The position numbers and the translations under genes were made by a program. Below the pieces are notes generated by a model, which did no database searches, was not told the origin of the DNA, and worked only from the letters and a program-made list of their open reading frames with translations. This document shows positions 1 to 5,520 of a stretch of DNA of 15,804 nt, piece by piece (position 1 is the stretch's first letter; each line of letters begins with the position of its first letter). Source of the DNA: JAPLJM01 sp963708515. Lineage in GTDB: Bacteria; Desulfobacterota; Syntrophia; Syntrophales; Fen-1087. Where the stretch lies: contig CAVPSX010000016.1 of assembly GCA_963708515.1 (NCBI GenBank), forward strand, positions 1 through 15,804, given 5' to 3'.

Positions 1-374
1 AGGGAGTTTTTCTAAGCTCCTCTTTTTTTGCGTGCTACCCTATAGCTACCCTTTTTATAAGTCCATGATATTATTGACTATCGTGTAAGTCTATGATATA
101 ACACAGGTATAGTGGACAGATAGAAGCAAGAAAGCCCTCCCTTCCCGTGTAAAGAGATCCAGTACAGGGTGCAGCCGAATGATTCATAAATCCTGCCGGT
201 CGCTGTTTCGATGTCGATCCTTCCGGTTGCTGTCCATATCCGCGGCCACCCGGCTTACGGTGCTCCCCTGCCACGGCTTCCAGCGGCTGCCCATTGATGG
301 GCAATCCGACCTTCCGGCCGCCGATCTATTTCACCGTTTCTCCGTGAAAGGCCCGTGATCGATGATTTTTCGGA
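1..374. other. Gene-poor left edge
   Basis: I see no convincing gene here. A weak stem (GGAG/CTCC) followed by seven T at about 2-29 could be a plus-strand terminator. The heptamer GCTACCC occurs twice around a TATA spacer at 34-51. A minus-strand open frame at 71-304 has a composition unlike a real protein and no good ribosome site, so it is not called. The segment AGTGGACAGAT at 110-120 also occurs at the IS3-like end near 2184-2194 (minus strand), in the orientation a partner end would have. Confidence 0.4.
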
Positions 375-440
375 CCAGAATCAACGATCGGTCCGAACCC
401 TTACCCTGAACCATGCCCTGATGAGTTCCGTTGATTCTGG
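369..440. repeat. Two overlapping inverted repeats
   Basis: An 8-bp perfect inverted repeat, TTCGGACC at 369-376 and GGTCCGAA at 390-397, overlaps a 12-bp perfect inverted repeat, CCAGAATCAACG at 375-386 and CGTTGATTCTGG at 429-440. The two hairpins share bases and so cannot form together. They lie just downstream of the radC-like module. An att, oriT-like or recombination site is possible, as is a switching RNA structure. The function is unknown. Confidence 0.6.
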
Positions 441-601
441 CCCGTCAAATGCTTTGTCAGCGGCCTGTTTCTGCCAAGACCGCGACGCATACAACCGGGC
501 GGCTCACTTCTGATGTAATCTAATGTTTTCTTTGGACCGCCACAAGCAGTACAATAATCAAGACAAAAACCATAATTGATAAGATAATATTCAAAGCTCA
601 T
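401..601 (-). CDS. Doubtful 66-aa hypothetical protein
   Basis: This open frame starts at an ATG inside the last codons of the 49-aa gene upstream and overlaps it by 11 bases. The N-terminal half (MSFEYYLINYG, then a single CTAC pair) looks protein-like. The C-terminal half runs through the 12-bp inverted repeat and is low in hydrophobic residues. A purine-rich GAGAGG abuts the ATG with almost no spacing, which is poor for initiation. It may be the start of a once-longer zinc-binding protein, or chance. Confidence 0.2.
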   Translation of the reverse strand: MSFEYYLINYGFCLDYCTACGGPKKTLDYIRSEPPGCMRRGLGRNRPLTKHLTGQNQRNSSGHGSG

Positions 602-740
602 CCTCTCTTGTGATCGTCGTTATCGGGAATATATCCTTGTCCCAGTTTTCCGCTTCCGGTGTCGTGTCGAACCGCTCCAGCAGACGCTTTTGCGCGTCCT
701 CGTTCAAGTCGCTAAAATAAATATTGAACTCTTCAGTCAT
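591..740 (-). CDS. Small acidic 49-aa protein, last sure gene of the radC-like module
   Basis: The reading frame opens MTEEFNIYFSDLNEDAQKRL and ends REDEL, 49 residues. A strong Shine-Dalgarno sequence (GGGAGGGTGAC) lies directly before the ATG, and the gene begins 11 bases after the stop of the zinc-ribbon gene, so the two are almost certainly co-transcribed. The protein is acidic with a likely amphipathic helix (LNEDAQKRLLERF) and has no signal peptide or membrane segment. I do not recognise a family. Short proteins of this style are common cargo next to RadC genes in integrated plasmid-like elements. The operon spacing and ribosome site are the main evidence that it is real. Confidence 0.55.
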   Translation of the reverse strand: MTEEFNIYFSDLNEDAQKRLLERFDTTPEAENWDKDIFPITTITREDEL

Positions 741-751
741 GTCACCCTCCC

Positions 752-949
752 TTATGCAAATTGATAGATTTCCGCGATGGATCTCGGCGGCGTCGGCTTA
801 CGCCTCCGCTTCTCATTCCGCTGATCCAATAAAAACCTTCTCGTTGTGCCGATAGGCTGATTGCCCAGAATGTCGCAGAGGCATGACCGGCAGTGCATCC
901 CCCTCGGCACGTTTCCCTTTCCACAAGTCGGGCAGGTCCCTTTTTTCAT
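752..949 (-). CDS. 65-aa zinc-ribbon protein
   Basis: The N-terminus carries a four-cysteine zinc ribbon: CPTCGKGNVPRG followed by CRSCLC, that is CxxC, about 12 residues, CxxC. A basic tail (NEKRRRKPTPPRS) follows, which suggests nucleic-acid or protein binding. I chose the ATG at 949 instead of the in-frame one at 988. It lies four bases after the reconstructed stop of the radC-like gene, has GAAGAAGGGA in front, and puts the zinc motif at the N-terminus. It sits in a tight operon between the RadC-like protein and the 49-aa protein. The exact role is unknown; a small regulator or adaptor of the mobile module is a guess. Confidence 0.65.
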   Translation of the reverse strand: MKKGTCPTCGKGNVPRGMHCRSCLCDILGNQPIGTTRRFLLDQRNEKRRRKPTPPRSIAEIYQFA

Positions 950-953
950 GGCA

Positions 954-1378
954 TTATCCCTTCTTCCGGAAAGAGAAGAACCGGTCATCGCTTAAAATGA
1001 TGTGGTCATGGACCAGAACATAAGGGTCTTTCCCGTTTCTGTAATCGTTCTTGTCAGCCTGATGTCTGCGTCTGATGGTCTTATATTTCCTGAAGGATGA
1101 TTATGAATCAGAATCAGTGCCGAAGCGTTTGCAATCAAGGCATGACGGATGATCTCACGGGGATACACAACTGCTTGATTTACGGTTCCCTTGTCAATCT
1201 TGATACAGATAATCTTGTTTTGGGCGTCCAGATAGACGACGAGCATCTTTTCAATGTCGGAGTCGTGCAGATCTCTGGCAAACTTCACAAGCTCCGCTGT
1301 GCAGGTGATCTGCTGGCCCTCATACGGAAAGTCTTTCTCTTTCACTTTGGTGGTTTTAATGCTGTAAGCGTATTTCAT
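954..1378 (-). CDS. RadC-family JAMM protein, frameshifted near its C-terminus
   Basis: This is a short RadC-domain protein of about 141 residues, the form common on plasmids and genomic islands, lacking the N-terminal HhH part of chromosomal RadC. The JAMM metal motif is intact: HNHPSG followed by SDAD (HxH-x7-SxxD) at about residues 92-105. After GK the frame breaks and would end at 992. Reading one base back from about 1028 gives VLVHDHIILSDDRFFSF, the standard RadC C-terminus, and stops at 954 with the right spacing. One lost base in the AAAG/GAC context explains it. The start at 1378 is preferred over 1414 because GGAGGGGG precedes it. The biochemical role of these short RadC proteins is not settled; DNA repair is not shown. 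Confidence 0.85.
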
Positions 1379-1691
1379 GGCGGCCCCCTCCGTCGCATGC
1401 TGTCTAATATTCATTTATCTGATTGATATCTTTAGGTATAATGTCGTTTGGCGTGCCCTTTTTTACTGCAAACCACGAGCCATTTTGAGCCATCAGAAAA
1501 ATAAATATTATTGTAAAGATGAATGTTATCGAATAGATAGGCGTGTTTTCAATGTTTGGCAATCTGAGGCACGGCCATTAAGTGCTTAAAAACTCGCTAT
1601 TATGTTGTAATTATTCACACTGTGGTTAATTTACACAGCCTGATTTGAATTCAAATGTTTGATTATTGAAGCGAGACAAATCGGCGGGAGG

Positions 1692-1730
1692 GGATGAGGC
1701 GCTCCTAAAATAGGAAGCTCGACCTCATCC
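1692..1730. repeat. Strong hairpin
   Basis: GGATGAGG at 1692-1699 pairs with CCTCATCC at 1723-1730. Inside it TCCTA at 1703-1707 pairs with TAGGA at 1711-1715 across three bases. On the minus strand it directly follows, and partly overlaps, the stop codon of the membrane-tail fragment at 1725. A terminator is therefore possible, but no T run follows on either side. Confidence 0.55.
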
Positions 1731-1820
1731 GACGACCAACAGCCAGGACACGCACACAGCCGTGCCCAGCCAGAACAAAAAGAATGCTTTCCAAGACCCC
1801 CCGGGTAGGACCCGAATTCG

Positions 1821-1849
1821 ATAAAGGGGGACCGTAGGGACCCCTTTAT
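1821..1849. repeat. 9-bp inverted repeat
   Basis: ATAAAGGGG at 1821-1829 and CCCCTTTAT at 1841-1849 form a perfect 9-bp stem with an 11-base loop. It lies inside the degenerate spacer and inside the open membrane-tail stretch, so its role is unclear. Confidence 0.5.
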
Positions 1850-1956
1850 GGGAAGTTCATCTGTAATCTGCACCTGACAAAAAAATGATGCTTCCCGGAG
1901 GCCCCCGGGTCGTCCAAAACCAACTTTTCTGACACAAAATCAATCCCGGAAATGCT

Positions 1957-2118
1957 CGGGACTATCCCTTCTTTCCGACAGATATTGGCAATACTGTCCT
2001 CCCCTTGCAAGCCTTCCAATATGATCCGGATTTTCTCTTCTGAATTGAATTTACGGCGGGTGTTTCTTTTTATCCCTTTCACCACAGATTCGGGCTTTCG
2101 TTTGGCTTTAGGTCCCAT
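1957..2118 (-). pseudogene. Truncated IS3-family transposase OrfA
   Basis: The protein starts MGPKAKRKPESVV and continues RRKFNSEEKIRIILEGLQGE, then NICRKEGI. This is the helix-turn-helix (HTH_Tnp_1) of IS3-family OrfA proteins, which binds the element ends. In the family the motif continues about 40 residues into a leucine-zipper region. Here it changes after IVPS to unrelated sequence and stops at 1846. The ATG at 2118 is preferred to the one at 2145 because AAGGAGAG lies just upstream of it. The catalytic OrfB (DDE) is absent, so it is not functional alone. Confidence 0.8.
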
Positions 2119-2209
2119 CGCTTCTCTCCTTTCCAGAGAATTCATTATAACCTAAAACCGTCTCTTAATTCTAACCCATCATCTGTCCACTTTCCTTTGA
2201 ACCGCTACA
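1957..2209 (-). mobile_element. Left-end remnant of an IS3-family element
   Basis: On the minus strand the element begins TGTAGCGGTTCAAAGG at 2209, immediately beside the stop codon of the methyltransferase gene. It runs through a GTGGACA motif into a truncated orfA. TG-starting ends with an inner GTGGACA are usual for parts of the IS3 family. Homology stops near 1957 inside orfA. OrfB and the right end are missing from the adjoining sequence, so this is a fossil. It may have clipped the last codons of the neighbouring gene. Confidence 0.7.
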
Positions 2210-2210
2210 C

Positions 2211-2873
2211 TTACGTCTTTAGCCATCGCCATGGGAAAAGCATCGAAACAGTCCGTTGGTATTCCTGGTATTTCTCACCAAACTCAAGCACCAGTTTCCG
2301 CTCCTCCAGAAATGACCCGACAATGAAATAAACACTGATGACCATGTTAATCAGGATCGTCGATGTGCTCATGCCTTGCGCCCATACGATCAGCATGTAC
2401 CAGTAGGGATCGCGGATTATCCGGTGGATGCCGGACACGACGAACGTACTGCTGTCAGGAAGAAAGCAGCCCGCCCGTCCCGCCTTGAATTGAGAAATCG
2501 CCCAAAAGCTTGACCAGCAGTAATGCATGCCACCGGCAACGACAGACAGACGAAAAGCGCCAAGAGGAAGACTCTGAACAACCCCAGGGGTCCTTCCCAG
2601 CGAAAGACCGGCGCTCACGGAAGTGGGAATAGTAGAGAAGACAAACGCCACCAAGAGACACGAATAAGAAAGTCGGTAAAAGCGGGAGATGCCGCCGAGT
2701 TTCTTTTTTGCGAAATCTGTCACCGTTATGGAGATTAAGGCGCTGTGAAAGTACACCACAGAACCCAGCCTAAAACGGCGTAGAGATATTTCACTGATAT
2801 TTCCATCGCTTGTTTTCCTATCAAGGGAGGTCACCATAACCGGTCCCTTGAACAACGCAAATTTTATCTTCAC
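2211..2873 (-). CDS. ICMT/NnrU-like membrane methyltransferase, middle probably out of frame
   Basis: The last ~75 residues are typical of the isoprenylcysteine-carboxyl-methyltransferase-like/MddA membrane superfamily: FVVSGIHRIIRDPYWY (family form close to SGIYRxVRHPxY), a membrane helix, then EERKLVLEFGEKYQEYQR and a final proline/tryptophan tail. The N-terminal part (VVYFHSALISITVTDFAKKK, then FYRLSYSCLLVAFVF) also fits. Residues ~85-145 are unusually polar, while another frame across 2450-2570 reads hydrophobic (FRVFLLALFVCLSLPVA), which suggests two compensating indels. The usual RHP histidine is Asp here, so S-adenosylmethionine-dependent activity is uncertain. It starts at a GTG overlapping the previous stop (GTGA), hence is translationally coupled, and ends at the IS3 remnant. 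Confidence 0.65.
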   Translation of the reverse strand: MKIKFALFKGPVMVTSLDRKTSDGNISEISLRRFRLGSVVYFHSALISITVTDFAKKKLGGISRFYRLSYSCLLVAFVFSTIPTSVSAGLSLGRTPGVVQSLPLGAFRLSVVAGGMHYCWSSFWAISQFKAGRAGCFLPDSSTFVVSGIHRIIRDPYWYMLIVWAQGMSTSTILINMVISVYFIVGSFLEERKLVLEFGEKYQEYQRTVSMLFPWRWLKT

Positions 2874-3127
2874 ACTTTTTCAGCACAACATGTCTGATCG
2901 GATTTCGAATTGCTCTTGAAACAGGCCGACATCGCTCCATCTTGCTCCCGCAGCACGCCATCTATTTTTTCCCGCATCGCTTTCTTTCCATCTTCGGTCA
3001 TGTCCTTCATTCCCGTAGATGAGAACATCGCAGCCATCTTCTCCCCGAAGGCCATCATTTTTTTCTTGTCCTCCTCCGACATACCCTTCATACATCCTTC
3101 CATCATCTTGCCAAACATTGCTTCCAT
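2870..3127 (-). CDS. Met- and Cys-rich 85-aa protein
   Basis: This small soluble protein has 14 methionines in 85 residues, many in MxxM or MM spacing (MFGKMMEGCMKGM), and four cysteines, two of them paired near the end (TCCAEKV). There is no signal peptide or membrane helix; the body is predicted to be charged and helical (SEEDKKKMM). The composition fits soft-metal binding (Cu(I), Ag, Hg, As(III)), which agrees with the ArsR-type gene upstream, but this is inference. The start is firm: AAGGAGGT stands seven bases before the ATG, two bases after the preceding stop. Its own stop overlaps the GTG of the methyltransferase gene. I do not recognise a named family. Confidence 0.75.
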   Translation of the reverse strand: MEAMFGKMMEGCMKGMSEEDKKKMMAFGEKMAAMFSSTGMKDMTEDGKKAMREKIDGVLREQDGAMSACFKSNSKSDQTCCAEKV

Positions 3128-3128
3128 T

Positions 3129-3402
3129 TCAAACCTCCTTCGTTTTGTTGTCAGTTGTTCTGGTTTTCTTGCCGGAACCCTTATAGACCACCCAGAAACC
3201 TAAAAGAATGAGTATTGCGGGCCAGAAGTGAACCGTTTGCAGCCATGAAAAATCGAGCAGTTCCAATCTTGCCCCCAGCCATATCAGGCGATAGTGACCG
3301 CAAAATGGCGAAAACCATTTTTCGTGCCGGATTCCTCTGATGGGTCCAGGGTCCACAACACATATTGCCGATGTTTTTTGATGCTTCTTGACTAATTGAC
3401 AT
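3129..3402 (-). CDS. Small Cys-containing membrane protein, frameshifted
   Basis: The start is MSISQEASKNIGNMCCGPW with AAAAGGAG in front. After KMVFAIL the frame breaks. From about 3287 another frame gives LIWLGARLELLDFSW, then FWPAILILLGFWVVYKG and a charged tail ending at 3129. Together they make a ~90-residue protein with an N-terminal CCGPW motif and two membrane helices, resembling LiaI/LiaF-type or DUF5668 small membrane proteins (WPxxLIxxG). The break is between 3285 and 3303. A middle frame reading AVTIA suggests two single-base losses. It is the first gene of the operon behind its own promoter. The role is unknown; a membrane partner in metal or envelope stress is plausible. Confidence 0.65.
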
Positions 3403-3469
3403 AACTCTTCTCCTTTTCCTCCTCCCCGCCCATGCTTAGAATGGCAACGGGAGTGAACTATTATTTTTG

Positions 3470-3522
3470 TATATTTATATGACTTTCGAAATATATAATA
3501 ATGAGGATTTTCTTTTTGTCAA
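3470..3522 (-). promoter_or_regulatory. Promoter of the membrane-protein operon with an adjoining dyad
   Basis: On the minus strand TTGACA (3522-3517) is 16 bases from TATTAT (3500-3495). Directly adjoining and overlapping the -10 by one base is a dyad, TATATTT at 3470-3476 and AAATATA at 3489-3495, centred where transcription should start. This is the position expected of a repressor site. The dyad differs in sequence from the one before arsR, so common control by ArsR is not proven. Confidence 0.6.
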
Positions 3523-3575
3523 GGCATTATTTAATATATTTTTATGATTATGATAATAGTTGAATATATTGATTA

Positions 3576-3905
3576 TTAATGATCACCAGTGAGGTATTCC
3601 ACCATCATCCTGATGGTTTCTTCCACCGGCTGTCAAAGAATCGTCTGGCCCTGCCGTTCGCAGCGGACAAGGTTGGCGTTACGGAGCTCCTTGATGTGAT
3701 GGGAAATCGTGGACAGGGAGATATCAAAATTGCTGGCCACATTGCAGACGGATGGACGCATTTCCTGATCCAGGGATGCCTTTCCCAGTCCGAGGCGAAT
3801 ATGCTCAAAGACACCCAGGCGCGTTTCATTGGACAGGGCCTTGAAGGCGGCAACAACACGCCCCACATCTTTCTCTGATTTTCCTATTTCCTTTTTCTTG
3901 GGCAT
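3576..3905 (-). CDS. ArsR/SmtB-family repressor with an in-frame TGA
   Basis: This is a winged-helix repressor of the ArsR type. It has KALSNETRLGVFEHI at the N-terminus, recognition helix FDISLSTISHHIKEL, then NANLVRCERQGQTIL. Only one Cys (SVCNVA) stands where metal sensors usually carry CVC, so the inducer is uncertain. The frame meets TGA at 3635-3633 after 90 residues. Read through, it continues QPVEETIRMMVEYL and ends with TAA at 3576, a normal ArsR tail. So TGA probably replaces a sense codon such as TGG, or is a sequence error; the short form keeps the whole DNA-binding domain. The start ATG at 3905 has AGGAG before it. It faces the same way as the following operon and likely controls itself. 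Confidence 0.8.
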
Positions 3906-3932
3906 AGAATCACTCCTAATGCAGATTTATTT

Positions 3933-3984
3933 AGATGTTTATACATCTGTCGAAGAGTATACTATTTATCGCACTTTCAGTCAA
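3933..3984 (-). promoter_or_regulatory. arsR promoter and operator
   Basis: TTGACT (3984-3979), a 17-base spacer and TATACT (3961-3956) form a near-consensus sigma-70 promoter on the minus strand. A perfect inverted repeat AGATGT-TTAT-ACATCT at 3933-3948 covers the expected transcription start. It lies before the ribosome site of the repressor gene, as in self-repressed ArsR-family genes. Confidence 0.75.
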
Positions 3985-3999
3985 CCTGTTATTTTAAAA

Positions 4000-4140
4000 A
4001 AATTCTCCGAATTGAATCCTTCCTGGAGTCGGTGATTCCGGCGTTTTGGCGCTCTTGAAAAATCGGTAATTGGATATTTTGTTACGTATAGCTTGCTGTA
4101 GTCGTTACTTCATTCAATTACTCATACTAAAAAGACTTCA
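4000..4140. other. Short intergenic spacer
   Basis: AT-rich sequence between the arsR promoter and the IS110 leader. I see no gene, clear promoter or terminator. Confidence 0.4.
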
Positions 4141-4550
4141 AATCCAAAGCGAGAGGTTGGTGGTCGGTCCGGATCAATGATAACTGGTTGAAACGTGCAT
4201 ATTTTTGAAGGTGACTATTCCAAGGCGACGTGATATTTGTGTCTTCCTCCTACCATGAATTCGTATAGAATAATGCATAGCCAGTTTGTGGGGATTTAGG
4301 TATTGTTTATGGGAAGGCAGGAGGACTTATAGCTTCCTGGGCATAAGAGCCCTCATTACAGTATCTCCCAAGCCTCTATGAACCATAATAGTTTGGTTGG
4401 ATCATTGAATCCTTGTCACGCTGGAGGATTGGTCTAGAGGCTACGGCACCTGCTATTCCCGTCTTTTGATGGGAGGTGATGCGATGTCAGGATTAAAAGG
4501 CAGCTTTGATGGATTTGTCGGAATCGATGTTTCCAAGGATAAGTTCCTTT
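4141..4550 (+). mobile_element. 5' remnant of an IS110-family element
   Basis: A truncated IS110-type transposase start (4484) is preceded by about 340 bases of non-coding sequence, as is usual for the long left non-coding end of this family. The outer boundary cannot be placed, because these elements lack clear terminal repeats; 4141 is approximate. The inner break is near 4540-4550, against the 3' end of the convergent Fe-S gene. Confidence 0.6.
4300..4483 (+). ncRNA. Possible IS110 bridge-RNA region
   Basis: IS110-family elements are known to make a structured bridge RNA from the non-coding end next to the transposase gene. Here CAGGAGG (4318-4324) pairs with CTTCCTG (4333-4339), and GGGC (4339-4342) pairs with GCCC (4349-4352). 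These are small stacked hairpins in the right place. No guide loops could be matched because the target and element ends are not known. This is a candidate only. Confidence 0.3.
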
Positions 4551-4627
4551 CTCACGCATCGACGCAGGCCGGGCAGACAGCCATGCAGCGGAAACATTCA
4601 TACTGGAATCCGATGAACGAGGCTTGA
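4484..4627 (+). pseudogene. Truncated IS110-family transposase (N-terminus)
   Basis: With GGGAGGTGAT just upstream, the ATG at 4484 opens a 47-residue frame MSGLKGSFDGFVGIDVSKDK. GIDVSKDK is the first conserved motif of the DEDD (RuvC-like) domain of IS110 transposases, and its Asp is the first catalytic acid. Homology ends right after KDKF. The remaining residues run into the antisense of the Fe-S gene, and the frame stops at 4627. The rest of the ~330-400-residue enzyme is missing, so it cannot act by itself. Confidence 0.8.
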
Positions 4628-5326
4628 TAAAGGCTCAGGAACTGGGGTCCATGACCATGGCCTTTTGCTGTTCGGGTGCGGCGGCCGTGAATTTCCGGAT
4701 AAAACCGATAGCGCCGCCGATTCCGAAAGGCTGTGAGTTGCGCAGGCACTTCAGATCCTCCGTCTTTCCTTCCTCGTCCAGGGCGCGGGCCGGGACAGGA
4801 CTCCACGCAGAGGCCGCATTCGTTGCACAGGTCTTCCGTGACGGGGGGATCGGATGCCAAGTCCATATCCGTAAGAATCGCCGTAAAGATGATGCGCGTA
4901 CCGAAGCGCGGCGAAATAACGAGATTGTGACGCCCGAAATTACCCAAGTCCCGCCGCCACGGCGGCATGACGTAGGGAAACATCGGCCACCAGCCCCATA
5001 TAGGGCGCCGCCATGTTCAGCGGATAGGATGCCAGGATGGGCGCCGCCTTGACCTTGAATCGATCCTCGATGGCCTTGGCCATGCGGTAGGTACAGCTTT
5101 TGGTCAAGTCCATCTGGCCGAGACGGCTGTGCATGCTGATGCGGCCGATGTCCGAGGCAAGGCCGCCGTCCAGTTCCCGAAATCCCATCACGATCATGGA
5201 GCGGATACCCGGGAAAATGGCCTTCGGATCGGGCGCCCGTTTCGATTTGTAATCCTCGACGGCGGCGAAGCCGACGACATCCGCCCCGCTCGCTAACCCC
5301 ATTTTGCGAATCTCTTCCTTGTTCAT
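4552..5326 (-). CDS. Two-[4Fe-4S] ferredoxin-type reductase (QueG-like), three frame breaks
   Basis: The start is MNKEEIRKMGLASGADVVGF with a perfect AGGAGG. The middle is GLGNFGRHNLVISPRFG, followed by the clusters CNECGLCVESCP and CFRCMAVCP near the C-terminus. This architecture matches epoxyqueuosine-reductase-like/4Fe-4S double-cluster proteins, common as uncharacterised redox proteins in anaerobes; the substrate is unknown. Three single-base indels split it: one extra base at 4941-4945 (after AGLG), one extra near 4790-4794 (after ESCP), and one missing in the G run 4644-4647 (after MVMDP). Correcting them gives about 257 residues. It lies downstream of purH in the same direction, separated by a MITE copy. 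The IS110 remnant abuts its 3' end, so the last residues may be altered. Confidence 0.8.
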
Positions 5327-5370
5327 AAATCCTCCTGATTTTTTGCATGGATCCGTGCGAGAACTTTGCA

Positions 5371-5520
5371 TAGCCGATGAAAATGGTTCGCAAGCAGCGA
5401 ATGAAAGATTTTTCGCATTTCCAGAAATTATACTAACTTTTTGATTTCATAAATAATTAGGCCTTATAATATTCTATGCGAAAAAGATTTTGAGCCGCGG
5501 CGAAGCCATTTTTAAAGGTC
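5371..5520 (+). repeat. MITE-like repeat, copy 1
   Basis: This ~150-bp unit has imperfect inverted ends of about 35 bp: AAAATGGTTCGCAAGC near the left, and CGGCGAAGCCATTTTT then AAGGTCTCA at the right. The plus strand of this copy matches the minus strand of the copy at 7121-7271 at more than 90% in both arms, while the AT-rich middle differs. Its right edge touches the purH stop codon. Conserved arms and a variable centre fit a non-autonomous miniature element or a selected RNA hairpin. Confidence 0.8.

Larger units (their letters stand above)
1379..1956. other. Degenerate, hairpin-rich spacer
   Basis: There is no supportable complete gene between the radC-like module and the IS3 remnant. 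Left to right it contains an AT-rich upstream region of the radC-like gene, a palindrome TTTGAATTCAAA near 1644-1655, two hairpins described separately, and a minus-strand open stretch at 1725-1856. That stretch has no start codon, and its last ~19 residues (FFLFWLGTAVCVSWLLVVG) look like a transmembrane tail. This may be the 3' end of a lost membrane-protein gene joined to IS debris. Confidence 0.45.

Noticed and set aside
71..304. 77-residue minus-strand frame at the left edge
   Set aside because: No ribosome site, low-complexity Gly/Gln/Arg composition and a tail unlike a folded protein.
1377..1589. Plus-strand frame upstream of the radC-like gene
   Set aside because: It overlaps the start and upstream region of the radC-like gene and has no coding features.
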